From the NCBI GenBank assembly GCA_017308255.1, contig JAFKFN010000003.1, positions 186,001 to 250,000 of the forward strand: DNA of 64,000 bases, written 5' to 3'. The position numbers were made by a program, and so were the translations under genes. This document shows positions 27,115-35,081 of the stretch, in pieces. The notes beneath the pieces were generated by a model, which worked only from the letters and a program-made list of their open reading frames with translations, was not told where the DNA came from and searched no databases. Numbering within the stretch: position 1 is the first letter of the stretch; every line of letters begins with the position of its first letter. Source of the stretch: Altererythrobacter sp. (lineage in GTDB: Bacteria; Pseudomonadota; Alphaproteobacteria; Sphingomonadales; Sphingomonadaceae).

Positions 27115-27540
27115 GGCCCTTCTTTCGATGCCATTTGCGCCGGCGACGCTGCGAAGCCGGCCTCATTTATCATCCCACGCTTCGTTCCATGTCGGCGTAA
27201 GCGTAACCACGGCGAGGCGGTATCCATCAAATGGTGGACAACGCAAAATATTGCGCGTTCCGCCCGCGTTCCTGGGCCGCTCTAACCCTCCGCGCCACCG
27301 ACAACCCAAGACCCGGCGATCCCACAGCGCGATTCCCCCCGTTTCCCCTTCACTCGCGGAGTAAAAGCACGAATTGTCGGCGCTATCCAAGGGCGCGCCG
27401 TAGCCGCTCGCCCGGACGATATCGGTTCATTCGCCGCCGCTTCGCGGCAGGTTGCCCGGCTGGAACAGCATGAACGCTGGACTTGGGTACCCGCCCCGAA
27501 CTAACATCGCGGCAATAAAGAGTAATGAGGGGAGAGAGGC
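27115..27540. other. 426-nt intergenic region between divergent genes
   Basis: I see no gene here. The region contains AAGAAGG, the ribosome site of the cytochrome gene, at its left end, and GGGGAGAGAGG ahead of the GTG start at 27541 at its right end. A small palindrome, CGCAA-AATA-TTGCG, lies at 27242-27255 with partly symmetric flanks, and a hairpin GCCGC-TT-CGCGGC lies near 27435. It is locally less GC-rich than its surroundings and probably holds both divergent promoters. No convincing -35/-10 pair could be fixed by eye. Confidence 0.5.
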
Positions 27541-28446
27541 GTGCGCGCGATTGCCGCTATCGCCGGAGCCATGGCCTTGCTGGTGATGCCACCCGCCGCC
27601 GCCCAGAACGCTGGGCCGGCGCTGGAGCAGCCTGAAGTCGTCCGCCCGCTGACGCCGATTCCGCCGGAACGGCTCGACCAGATGGTGCCCAAGCACCCCG
27701 GCTATCTCGGCGCATTGGCGCCCGAGAATCTCAAGAAACCGCGCCCCACGCCTCCATTCGACCTGACCGGCACCTGGTTCATCGATCTGTCCAAGGGCTT
27801 TGCCGACTATATGTTCGGGCCGCCCTATCCCCGGTTCGGGCCGGAAGGGATCGAAGCGCTGGTCGAACAGCCCAAGGCGCAGGCGCGAGGCGAAACCTAC
27901 CGCGACGCGATCGGCCAGTGCTATCCGCCCGGCATGCCGATGCTGATGACGCGCGTGTGGCCGCACGCCTTCATCCAGCTGCCTACCGCGATCTACGTGA
28001 TCTCGGGCTTCAACAATTCGGTGCGGACGATCTTCCTCGACGGGCGGGGCCATACCGATCCCGATCTCGTGGTGCCGAGCTACAACGGCGAATCGATCGG
28101 GCATTGGGAAGGCGACACGCTCGTCGTCCACACCACCTATTTCGAGCCGGACAACCATTACATCGATCTCGGCATCCCGATCGACGACCAGTTCGAGCTG
28201 GTGGAGAAGATCAGGCTGGTGAACGGCGGCAAGACGATGGAAGTCGAATATACCCTCACCGATCCCACGATGTGGCAGGGTGACTGGCGTTCCACCAAGC
28301 GCTTCAACCGGCAGGATCACACCGATATCAATGAGGCGAACTGCATCCTGCAGTATAATACCAACCTGCCGGGCACGGAACTCGGCAGCGAAACGGCCGA
28401 GGAGCGCGGGCAGAGCGCGGTGGAAGGAGTGGACGATGGTAAATAA
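27541..28446 (+). CDS. Exported protein of unknown function (SIGHWEGDTLVV family)
   Basis: The 301-residue protein has a signal peptide (AGAMALLVMPPAAAQ, cleavage near 21) and no known catalytic motif. Recognisable segments are DLTGTWFIDLSKGF, CYPPGMPMLM and SIGHWEGDTLVVHT; the last recurs almost unchanged in the gene at 29255. The pattern suggests a beta-rich periplasmic binding or structural protein. GTG 27541 has a strong GGGGAGAGAGG upstream. The end overlaps the first DUF6152 gene by 11 nt, so the genes are coupled. The function is unknown. Confidence 0.75.
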   Translation: MRAIAAIAGAMALLVMPPAAAQNAGPALEQPEVVRPLTPIPPERLDQMVPKHPGYLGALAPENLKKPRPTPPFDLTGTWFIDLSKGFADYMFGPPYPRFGPEGIEALVEQPKAQARGETYRDAIGQCYPPGMPMLMTRVWPHAFIQLPTAIYVISGFNNSVRTIFLDGRGHTDPDLVVPSYNGESIGHWEGDTLVVHTTYFEPDNHYIDLGIPIDDQFELVEKIRLVNGGKTMEVEYTLTDPTMWQGDWRSTKRFNRQDHTDINEANCILQYNTNLPGTELGSETAEERGQSAVEGVDDGK

Positions 28447-28861
28447 GCTCGCGCGCGTGCCGGCCGCCTGGGCAGGCGCGGCCCTGGCCCTGGCGGCGAT
28501 TGCCGTGCCCGCCACGGCGCACCATTCCTTCGCGATGTTCGATCAGCAGAAAATCATGACGCTGAAAGGCACGGTGACGGAGTTCCAGTGGACCAACCCC
28601 CACGCCTTCATCGAGATGGACGTGCCCGGCGCCAAGGGCACGGTGCACTGGTCGATCGAGCTCAACAGCCCCAACAACCTGAAGCGCCAGGGCTGGCACC
28701 GCGATTCGCTGCATCGCGGCGATCAGGTGACATTGCGGATGAACCCGCTGCGCGATGGGAAGCACGGCGGGCTGTTCCTCGACGTGCGTCTGGCGAACGG
28801 CAAGACGCTCGATTCCGGCCTGCCCAAGAACGGCACGCCGGTGAACGTCCCGCAGGTATAG
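28436..28861 (+). CDS. DUF6152-type exported protein, copy 1
   Basis: The 141-residue protein has a signal peptide ending PATA and then HHSFAMFD. With signal peptidase I cutting at A-T-A, the mature protein would begin with His-His. The rest is a compact domain: FQWTNPHAFIEMDVPG, HWSIELNSPNNL and RGDQVTLRMNPLRDG. A second copy follows 7 nt downstream. An N-terminal His with a second nearby His is the geometry used by CopC-like and LPMO copper sites, so copper binding is a testable idea but is not established for this family. Confidence 0.82.
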   Translation: MVNKLARVPAAWAGAALALAAIAVPATAHHSFAMFDQQKIMTLKGTVTEFQWTNPHAFIEMDVPGAKGTVHWSIELNSPNNLKRQGWHRDSLHRGDQVTLRMNPLRDGKHGGLFLDVRLANGKTLDSGLPKNGTPVNVPQV

Positions 28862-28868
28862 GGAGCGG

Positions 28869-29255
28869 ATGATGAAGCGCCTTCTCCTCCTTTCGGCGGC
28901 ACTGGCCGCCCTGCCGATCCCGGCGGTCGTTCCCGCGATCGCCTGGGCACATCACAGCTATGCGATGTTCGACATGAACAAGACGGTCGTGCTCGATGCC
29001 TCGGTCACTCGCTTCAAATGGCAGAACCCGCATGCCTTCATCGAAGTGGATGTCACGGTGAAGGGCGGGACCGAGCATTGGGCGATCGAGATGACCGCGC
29101 CCAACAACCTGGTCCAGGAAGGCTGGAAGCGCACGTCGCTGAAGCCGGGGGACAAAGTGAGGATCTGGGTCCACCCCCTGCGCACCGGGGCACGCGGCGG
29201 AAGCTACGCGGGCATCAGGCTGCCGGACGGTTCGACGCTGGGCGACGTAAGCTGA
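28869..29255 (+). CDS. DUF6152-type exported protein, copy 2
   Basis: This 128-residue paralogue of the preceding protein has a signal peptide ending AIAWA and then HHSYAMFDMNK. Shared positions include the F-W-NPHAFIE-DV block, HWAIEMTAPNNL, GWKRTSL, PGDKV and HPLRTG. Predicted cleavage again leaves His-His at the N-terminus. The stop overlaps the next ATG by one nucleotide (TGATG). Two copies side by side, each keeping the terminal histidines, suggest a dimeric or two-step function and not redundancy. The function is unknown. Confidence 0.82.
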   Translation: MMKRLLLLSAALAALPIPAVVPAIAWAHHSYAMFDMNKTVVLDASVTRFKWQNPHAFIEVDVTVKGGTEHWAIEMTAPNNLVQEGWKRTSLKPGDKVRIWVHPLRTGARGGSYAGIRLPDGSTLGDVS

Positions 29256-30043
29256 TGCGGCTCGTCCCGATAGTCGCGGTGGCCCTGCTCGCCGCCGCCC
29301 CCGCCGCTGCCCAGCTCGGCGCGGCGACCCAGTCGCCCCCGCCCGAAGGCGTGGCCGAAGGGCAAGGCGCGGCCAATCCCAAGGGGCACTACGCCGCGCT
29401 CGACGCGCTGCCCGACTGGGGCGGCATCTGGTTCGTGATGGCCGGTCCGCCGGGCACGGCCCCGGCCGCGACGCCCAAGCTGAAAGGCGAATATCTCGCC
29501 CGGCGCGAAGCCTTCGTGGCCGAAGTGCGCGCCAATGACGGGGTCACCCGGCGCGACCGGTCCTATTGCAGCCCACCGGGCCTGCCGCGGATCATGCGCC
29601 TGGCGCAGTATCCTTACGAGTTCATCTTCGCCCCCGGCCGGGTGACGATCAACCAGGAAGCCTGGATGCAGACGCGCACCATATGGACCGATGGCCGCGC
29701 GCACGAGGAAGACCCGGACCCCGGCTTCATGGGCGATTCGATCGGCCATTGGGAAGGGGATACCCTGGTGGTCGATACCATCGGCATTTCCGACGCGCTG
29801 GAAATGGATACCGGCTGGCCCCATTCGGACCAGTTCCGCCTGATCGAACGGATCCATCTCGATCCTTCCAATCCCGACGTGCTGGTCAACGAAATGCGCA
29901 TGGAAGACCCCGAGGCGCTGGCCGAGCCGTACGAAGTGACCACGCGCTATCGCCGTGACCGCTATGGCAAACTGTTCGAATTCCAGTGCTCGGAAAACGA
30001 TCGCAATCCCGTGGATGAAGATGGCAATACCCAGTTCGATTGA
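29255..30043 (+). CDS. Exported protein of unknown function (SIGHWEGDTLVV family, second member)
   Basis: The 262-residue protein has a signal peptide (VAVALLAAAPAAAQ) and shares several segments with the product of 27541: a D-GGIWF strand near the start, CSPPGLPRIM, WTDGRAHEEDPDP and SIGHWEGDTLVVDT, then a segment of the form DQFRLIERI. The two genes flank the tandem DUF6152 genes. The start ATG overlaps the upstream stop by 1 nt. The last codons overlap the cytochrome b561-YceI gene. No enzyme family is recognised. Confidence 0.75.
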   Translation: MRLVPIVAVALLAAAPAAAQLGAATQSPPPEGVAEGQGAANPKGHYAALDALPDWGGIWFVMAGPPGTAPAATPKLKGEYLARREAFVAEVRANDGVTRRDRSYCSPPGLPRIMRLAQYPYEFIFAPGRVTINQEAWMQTRTIWTDGRAHEEDPDPGFMGDSIGHWEGDTLVVDTIGISDALEMDTGWPHSDQFRLIERIHLDPSNPDVLVNEMRMEDPEALAEPYEVTTRYRRDRYGKLFEFQCSENDRNPVDEDGNTQFD

Positions 30044-31316
30044 TCCGATTGCCGCGCAAGCCCGCTATAGCGCGGGCGCCGTGGTGCTGCACTGGCTGAT
30101 CGCGCTGGTGATGGCGCTCCAGCTCGCGCTCGGATTCGCCATGCCGCATGACGAACGCGGCTTCGCCCTGTTCCAGCTGCACAAGTCGATCGGCATCACG
30201 ATCCTGATGCTCAGTGTCGCGCGGCTGGCCTGGCGCCTGACGCATCGGCCCCCGCCGTCTGTCGAAGGCGGGTTCAGCGGCGCGCTCGCCCGGACGGTGC
30301 ATGTGCTGCTCTACGTGTTCATGATCGGTCAGCCGCTGACCGGCTGGGCGATGGTTTCCACCGACGCCACGCGTATCCCGACGCTGCTGTTCGGAACCGT
30401 GCCCTTGCCGCACCTGCCCCTGCCGGCCGGGATTAACGAGGTCATGGAGCAAAGCCACGCGGTGCTCGCCTGGACCGGGCTGGCGCTGATCGTGCTGCAT
30501 GTGGCGGGCGCCGTGCGGCACCAGTTCCTCATCAGGGACGGACTGCTGCGGCGGATGGCGCCAGGCGGCTCGGCCTGGGCCGCGGGCTTGCTGGCGCTGC
30601 TCGTGGTGGCGATCTACATGGGAACGGGGATGAAGATCGCGGGCGATGTCGCGGCCACCGGCGGCTATCCGACCGGGCGCACACCCGAACAGCCGGGCGA
30701 TGCCGTGCCCGCCGCCGCGCTCCCCGACGACACACCGGGCCCCACGGCCACCGCCACACCCGACGAAGCGGCCACCGAAGCCGCCGAGGCCAGCCAAGAG
30801 ACCGAGGACGAACCTGGCCCGCCCCCTGTCTGGGCCATCCAGCCCGGCGGCCGGCTAGGCTTCTCGCTGGGCAATGGCGACGGAACGCTGCGGGGCAGCT
30901 TCTCCGACTGGAGCGGCACGATCCGGTTCGATCCCGATCATCCCGAAACCGCCGCGATCCGCATCGACGTGAAGCTCGCCAGTGCCTCGCTGGGCGACGC
31001 GACGCAGGACGAGATGCTGCAAGGCGGCGATTTCTTCGGCACGTCGGCCAATCCCACGGCGACCTGGCGCAGCACGTCCGTCCGCGCGAGCGGGCCCAAT
31101 CGCTTCACCGCGCAAGGCACGCTTTCGCTGAAAGGCGCCAGCCACCCCCAATCGCTGACCTTCACCCTGTCGGGCAGCGGCCTCAAGCGCCGCGTCGAAG
31201 GCAGCGGAACGATCGATCGCGCGGCGTTCGGCGTCGGCACCGGGGAAGCGGCGGCGGCGCTCGGCCAGTCCGTCACGCTGACATTCGCTTTCGACGCGAC
31301 GGGCCGCGCTCCCTGA
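30021..31316 (+). CDS. Cytochrome b561 - YceI fusion protein
   Basis: This is a protein of about 431 residues. The N-terminal half is a four-helix cytochrome b561-type domain with histidines placed as haem ligands in VVLHWL, QLHKSIG, EQSHAVLAW and VLHVAGAVRH. After another helix and an acidic Pro/Thr/Ala linker of about 55 residues comes a YceI-like domain (GRLGFSLGNGDGTLRGSFSDW, then GTLSLKGASHPQSLTF), a lipocalin-like fold that binds polyprenyl quinones in known members. It is expected to move electrons across the inner membrane using a quinone. ATG 30021 is preferred; ATG 30015 is possible. Confidence 0.85.
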   Translation: MAIPSSIDPIAAQARYSAGAVVLHWLIALVMALQLALGFAMPHDERGFALFQLHKSIGITILMLSVARLAWRLTHRPPPSVEGGFSGALARTVHVLLYVFMIGQPLTGWAMVSTDATRIPTLLFGTVPLPHLPLPAGINEVMEQSHAVLAWTGLALIVLHVAGAVRHQFLIRDGLLRRMAPGGSAWAAGLLALLVVAIYMGTGMKIAGDVAATGGYPTGRTPEQPGDAVPAAALPDDTPGPTATATPDEAATEAAEASQETEDEPGPPPVWAIQPGGRLGFSLGNGDGTLRGSFSDWSGTIRFDPDHPETAAIRIDVKLASASLGDATQDEMLQGGDFFGTSANPTATWRSTSVRASGPNRFTAQGTLSLKGASHPQSLTFTLSGSGLKRRVEGSGTIDRAAFGVGTGEAAAALGQSVTLTFAFDATGRAP

Positions 31317-31389
31317 TATATTCGCAAGTCGTTCTTGCGAGGCATTTGCGATCGTGCTGTGAGCGCCCGGAGGGAATCGGGGGACTCCG

Positions 31390-32535
31390 ATGGCGCGTGA
31401 CAGTTCGGAGACCAAGGCGCGGCTGCGCAAGCTCTGGTTCCAGGTCCACAAGTGGATCGGCCTGGTCCTGGCGATCCTGATCGTCCCCATTTCGCTGACC
31501 GGCTCGGCCCTGGTGTGGCACGATTGGGTGGACGAGGCGGTGAACCCCGAGCGCAAGGTCTCGGCCGAAGCGACGCAGCCCGCCGCCTTTTACGCGCAGG
31601 CCGCACGCGCCGCTCTGGCGCCGAAGGAGGCGCTGCTCAGCCTCACCTATCCCGACGGACAAGGCGCGGTGCTCGCCACGGCCGCGCGGGAGAGCCGCGG
31701 CGCTGCCGGCGGGCGGCCGGTGCGAACCCAGCTCTACCTCGATCCCACGGATGGCCATGTGCTCGACCGCGCGGCCAGCAATGCGGGGTTCGTGCGGGTG
31801 ATGCACCGGCTGCACGGCTCGCTCATGGTGCCGGGCCTCGGCCGGCCGATCGTCGGCTGGGTAGGCGTCGCCATGATGCTCTCCGCCTTCACCGGTCTGT
31901 GGCTGTGGTGGCCGTTCCGTGGCGGATTTACCCGCGGGTTCCGCTGGCAGCGTTCGCCAACCACCAGCGGCAACCTCCATCACCAGTTCGGCTTCTGGAT
32001 CGCCTTGCCCCTGTTCGCACTCTCGCTCACCGGCGCGTGGATCAGCTTCCCGGCCTTCTTCGGAGCCCTTTCGGGCGAGCAGGGCGGCCAGCGGGGTGGC
32101 CCAGGCGGCGCGGGTGGCGGCGGCGCGACACCCTTGCTCGAAACGCAGCTAGGCCCCGATCAGGCGCTGGCCGCTGCCACGCCCTTCGCCACAGGCGCGC
32201 TGCGCTCCATCGCCTGGCCGACCGAGCGCGAGGCGAGCTGGACGATCGGCTTCGCCCGCGAAGGGGGCAATGCCGAGGTCAAGGTGGACGATGCCAGCGG
32301 CCAGGCCGCCGCGCCCGAGCCGCCCCGCCCCGAAACCACCGCGCGCCTGATGCGCCGCATCCATGACGGCACGGGTACCGGCGCCGTGTGGCAGATCATC
32401 ATCTTCCTCGGCGGCCTGATCCCGGCCGGCCTGGCCGTGACCGGCGTGATCATGTGGCTCGACCAGCGCAAGCGCCGGAAGAAGGCGGAACGGAACCGGA
32501 TGAGCAGGGAAGAAGCTGCTGCTGCGGCGGCCTAG
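31390..32535 (+). CDS. PepSY-domain membrane protein (PiuB/iron-reductase type)
   Basis: The 381-residue protein has four main membrane segments. His-bearing helices occur at VHKWIGLVLAIL, MHRLHGSLMVPG and NLHHQFGFWIALP, the pattern of PepSY-associated helix proteins (PiuB, DUF4405-like), several of which act as membrane reductases for iron or copper uptake. Soluble PepSY-like loops lie between. It follows the b561-YceI gene by 73 nt in the same direction and could accept electrons from it. The C-terminus is basic (QRKRRKKAERNR) and cytoplasmic. Confidence 0.82.
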   Translation: MARDSSETKARLRKLWFQVHKWIGLVLAILIVPISLTGSALVWHDWVDEAVNPERKVSAEATQPAAFYAQAARAALAPKEALLSLTYPDGQGAVLATAARESRGAAGGRPVRTQLYLDPTDGHVLDRAASNAGFVRVMHRLHGSLMVPGLGRPIVGWVGVAMMLSAFTGLWLWWPFRGGFTRGFRWQRSPTTSGNLHHQFGFWIALPLFALSLTGAWISFPAFFGALSGEQGGQRGGPGGAGGGGATPLLETQLGPDQALAAATPFATGALRSIAWPTEREASWTIGFAREGGNAEVKVDDASGQAAAPEPPRPETTARLMRRIHDGTGTGAVWQIIIFLGGLIPAGLAVTGVIMWLDQRKRRKKAERNRMSREEAAAAAA

Positions 32536-32561
32536 ACCCGCCGTAGCGTAGCGCCTGTTCC

Positions 32562-33380
32562 CTAGTCGCCCTGCGCGACAGTCACCGCTTGAGGCGGAGA
32601 TGCGGTCAATGGCTTCGCCAGATAGATCGCACCGGAATAATTGGGGTCGGCGGAGTCCAATTTCACACCTTCGGCGTGGCCGTTTGAAGTGCCCGGCCAG
32701 GATTTTACCCCGCAGGTATTTGGCTCACTACACACCCAGGACTCGCCAGCCTCACCCTTGACGTTCAGCGTGATTGTCGCCTCCGCCGGCAAATAGGCGG
32801 CCATTGCCGGATAAGGCTTGGGTGTGGGCACATTACCGCGCATTGCGTGCGCGGCGCCCGCCAGTGCCAATACGGTCGCTCCTGACTCTCCGCTCGCTCG
32901 TATTAGATCAGCCATCGCTTTTTCATACTCGGCGGGCGTGGGCGGCGCGGTAAATGTGGACGGCTGGAACGCAACGACGGAGACGATGCGGCCTGCCGCA
33001 CGCATTTGCCGGAGCGTTTCACACAGGCGGAAGTAGGCCTGGCTGGAACGCCCGTCCTTCATCGACATATTCCACATCCGCGCATCCAGGAATTCCCGCC
33101 TGGCTTCCTCGCCTCCATCCGAGGCCATGAATGCGTCGATAGCCGCCTGGTCGATCGAAGGCTGCTCCACGGCGACCACGACCTGGCGCTCCTGCGCCGT
33201 CAGGCAAACGGCGTCGGCAAACAGCGCTGGTATCTCGTTGGTTCCATGAAGCTCACCGATAACGATGAAGCGCACTTCATCCTTCGCGAGCATCTGATCC
33301 CAGCCGGGAATGGGATCGCATGCAGTTGCAGGCGCTGCCGCGGCGAGCAGGAGTGGCGAGAGTGCAAGCAGCAACCCCAT
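32562..33380 (-). CDS. ChaN/EreA-like exported protein
   Basis: The 272-residue exported protein has a signal peptide (GLLLALSPLLLAAAAPATA). The mature part begins with a strand and the motif IGELHGTNEIP, followed by VVAVEQPS. These features match the haem-binding ChaN/TIKI/erythromycin-esterase-like superfamily, where the glutamate-histidine pair is the active or metal site. I chose ATG 33380, preceded by GAAGGG, over a TTG at 33401. The base composition is visibly lower in GC than its neighbours, hinting at recent acquisition. The substrate is unknown. Confidence 0.7.
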   Translation of the reverse strand: MGLLLALSPLLLAAAAPATACDPIPGWDQMLAKDEVRFIVIGELHGTNEIPALFADAVCLTAQERQVVVAVEQPSIDQAAIDAFMASDGGEEARREFLDARMWNMSMKDGRSSQAYFRLCETLRQMRAAGRIVSVVAFQPSTFTAPPTPAEYEKAMADLIRASGESGATVLALAGAAHAMRGNVPTPKPYPAMAAYLPAEATITLNVKGEAGESWVCSEPNTCGVKSWPGTSNGHAEGVKLDSADPNYSGAIYLAKPLTASPPQAVTVAQGD

Positions 33381-33436
33381 GACAGGTTTCCCTTCAGCCA
33401 ACGAACTCCGATGCTGGCCGGTGAATATTGTAAACT

Positions 33437-34942
33437 TTAATCCAGCGCCACCGACACCGCCTTCAGCTCCGTATAAGCCTCGATCCCCGCCTTGCCGTTC
33501 TCGCGGCCCCAGCCGCTGGCTTTGTAGCCGCCCAGCGGCAGGGCCGGGTCCACCCCGCCGGAACCGTTAATGCGGATGGAGCCTGCCTTGAGGCGGCGGG
33601 CGAGGCGGTGGGCCATGCCGATGTCGCGGGTCCAGATGCTGGCGGCGAGGCCGTATTCGGTCTCGTTGCCCATGCGCGCGAGCCGGTCGGCATCGTCTTC
33701 GCCGGAAAAGCGCGTGGCGCACAGGACCGGGCCGAAAATCTCCTCGCGGCGGACTTTCATGCTCGCTTCGGTATCGACCAGCACGGTCGGCTCCACGAAC
33801 CAGCCGGGGCCGTCCTTGCGATTACCGCCGACCATCACCGTGGCGCCTTCCTGGCGGCCGCTGTCGATATAGCTCGTCACCCGATCGAGCTGCACCGCGC
33901 TGACCAGCGGGCCGATCATCGTTTCGGGATCGAGCGTGTGGCCGACGCGCAGCATCTTCGCCATGCCGGCGATGCCTTCCAGCACCTGATCGGCCACGTC
34001 TTCCTGCACGAACAGGCGGCTGCCGGCGGCACAGACCTGGCCGGCGTTGAAGAAGATGCCCATGGCGGCGGCGGGAATCGCCTTCTTCAGGTCCGCATCG
34101 GCGAAGATGAACACCGGGGACTTGCCGCCCAGTTCCAGGCTCACGCGCTTGAAGTTGGTCTTGCTCGCCTCGATGATCGCGCGGCCGGTCATGGTCGATC
34201 CGGTGAAGGCGATCTTGTCCACGTCCATATGGCTGGCCAGCGCCGCGCCGGCGGTGCGGCCATAGCCGGTGACCACGTTGATCACGCCTTCGGGAAAGCC
34301 CGCTTCCAGCGCCAGCTCGCCCAGGCGAATGGTCGAAAGCGGCGTCTGCTCGGCGGGCTTGAGCACCACGGTGCAGCCGGCGGCGAGCGCCGGGCCGAGC
34401 TTGCCGCAAGCCATCGCCAGCGGAAAATTCCACGGCACGATCTGGCCGACCACGCCCACCGGCTCGCGCAGCACGTAGCTGAGCCATTCGCCGGGCGCGG
34501 AAATCTCGTTGGTTTCGCCCTGGATCTTGGTCGCCCAGCCGGCCTGATAGCGCAGCTGGCCCACCGCGCCGCCCACGTCCACCATGCGGCTGAACTGGAT
34601 CGGCCGGCCGACATCGAGAGTCTCGGTCAGCGCCAGTTCCTCGCCATTGGCCTCGATCAGATCGGCCAGCCGGTTGATGAGCCGCGCCCGCTCGTCCGGC
34701 TTGACCTTGCTCCACGCCCCTTCGAACGCCGTGCGCGCGGCGGCCACGGCGGCGTCGATATCGGCCTGCCCCGCGCTGGCGACCTCGGCCAGGGTCTCAC
34801 CGGTGCTCGGATCCTCTGTGGTGAAGGTCTCGCCGCTCGCCGCCTCGCGCCATTCGCCGCCGATCAGCAGCTTGCCCGCCTTGCCGCTCCAGCGCTGGCG
34901 GAAAGTCTCCATGCGGTTTTCGATCGGGGTCTGGACGGTCAT
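33437..34942 (-). CDS. NAD(P)-dependent aldehyde dehydrogenase
   Basis: The 501-residue member of the ALDH superfamily oxidises an aldehyde to the acid. It has PWNFPLAMA, the nucleotide-site [11 protein letters not shown], the glutamate motif LELGGKSP, the catalytic cysteine in [15 protein letters not shown], and EIFGPVL. The start is ATG 34942 behind GGAGAGAAG; the open frame continues upstream only through a palindromic repeat. It is divergent from a GMC alcohol oxidoreductase, so together they could oxidise an alcohol to a carboxylate. The substrate is not determined. Confidence 0.92.
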   Translation of the reverse strand: MTVQTPIENRMETFRQRWSGKAGKLLIGGEWREAASGETFTTEDPSTGETLAEVASAGQADIDAAVAAARTAFEGAWSKVKPDERARLINRLADLIEANGEELALTETLDVGRPIQFSRMVDVGGAVGQLRYQAGWATKIQGETNEISAPGEWLSYVLREPVGVVGQIVPWNFPLAMACGKLGPALAAGCTVVLKPAEQTPLSTIRLGELALEAGFPEGVINVVTGYGRTAGAALASHMDVDKIAFTGSTMTGRAIIEASKTNFKRVSLELGGKSPVFIFADADLKKAIPAAAMGIFFNAGQVCAAGSRLFVQEDVADQVLEGIAGMAKMLRVGHTLDPETMIGPLVSAVQLDRVTSYIDSGRQEGATVMVGGNRKDGPGWFVEPTVLVDTEASMKVRREEIFGPVLCATRFSGEDDADRLARMGNETEYGLAASIWTRDIGMAHRLARRLKAGSIRINGSGGVDPALPLGGYKASGWGRENGKAGIEAYTELKAVSVALD

Positions 34943-34989
34943 TGGCTTCTCTCCGGATTCCATGTTCCAGCCCATGTGCAACACACCCC

Positions 34990-35053
34990 CGTTCGTGTCG
35001 AGCGAAGTCGAGACACGCCGCGCCATGTGTCTCGACTTCGCTCGACACGAACG
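34990..35053. repeat. Perfect 27-bp inverted repeat
   Basis: The arms 34990-35016 and 35027-35053 are exact reverse complements with a 10-nt spacer. Each arm is itself partly symmetric around TCGAGCGAAGTCGA. It is the 'GTGTCGAGCGAAGTCGAGACAC' kind of dispersed palindrome seen in many alphaproteobacterial intergenic regions. It occupies the space between the divergent ALDH and GMC genes, so it may influence their promoters or act as a bidirectional RNA hairpin. Confidence 0.85.
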
Positions 35054-35081
35054 GCAAAGGGGGCGGTAAAGGAGAGGCACA

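Noticed and set aside
27115..27540. Small ORFs in the divergent gap
   Set aside because: Short open frames here have no ribosome sites, conserved motifs or neighbours suggesting a peptide gene.
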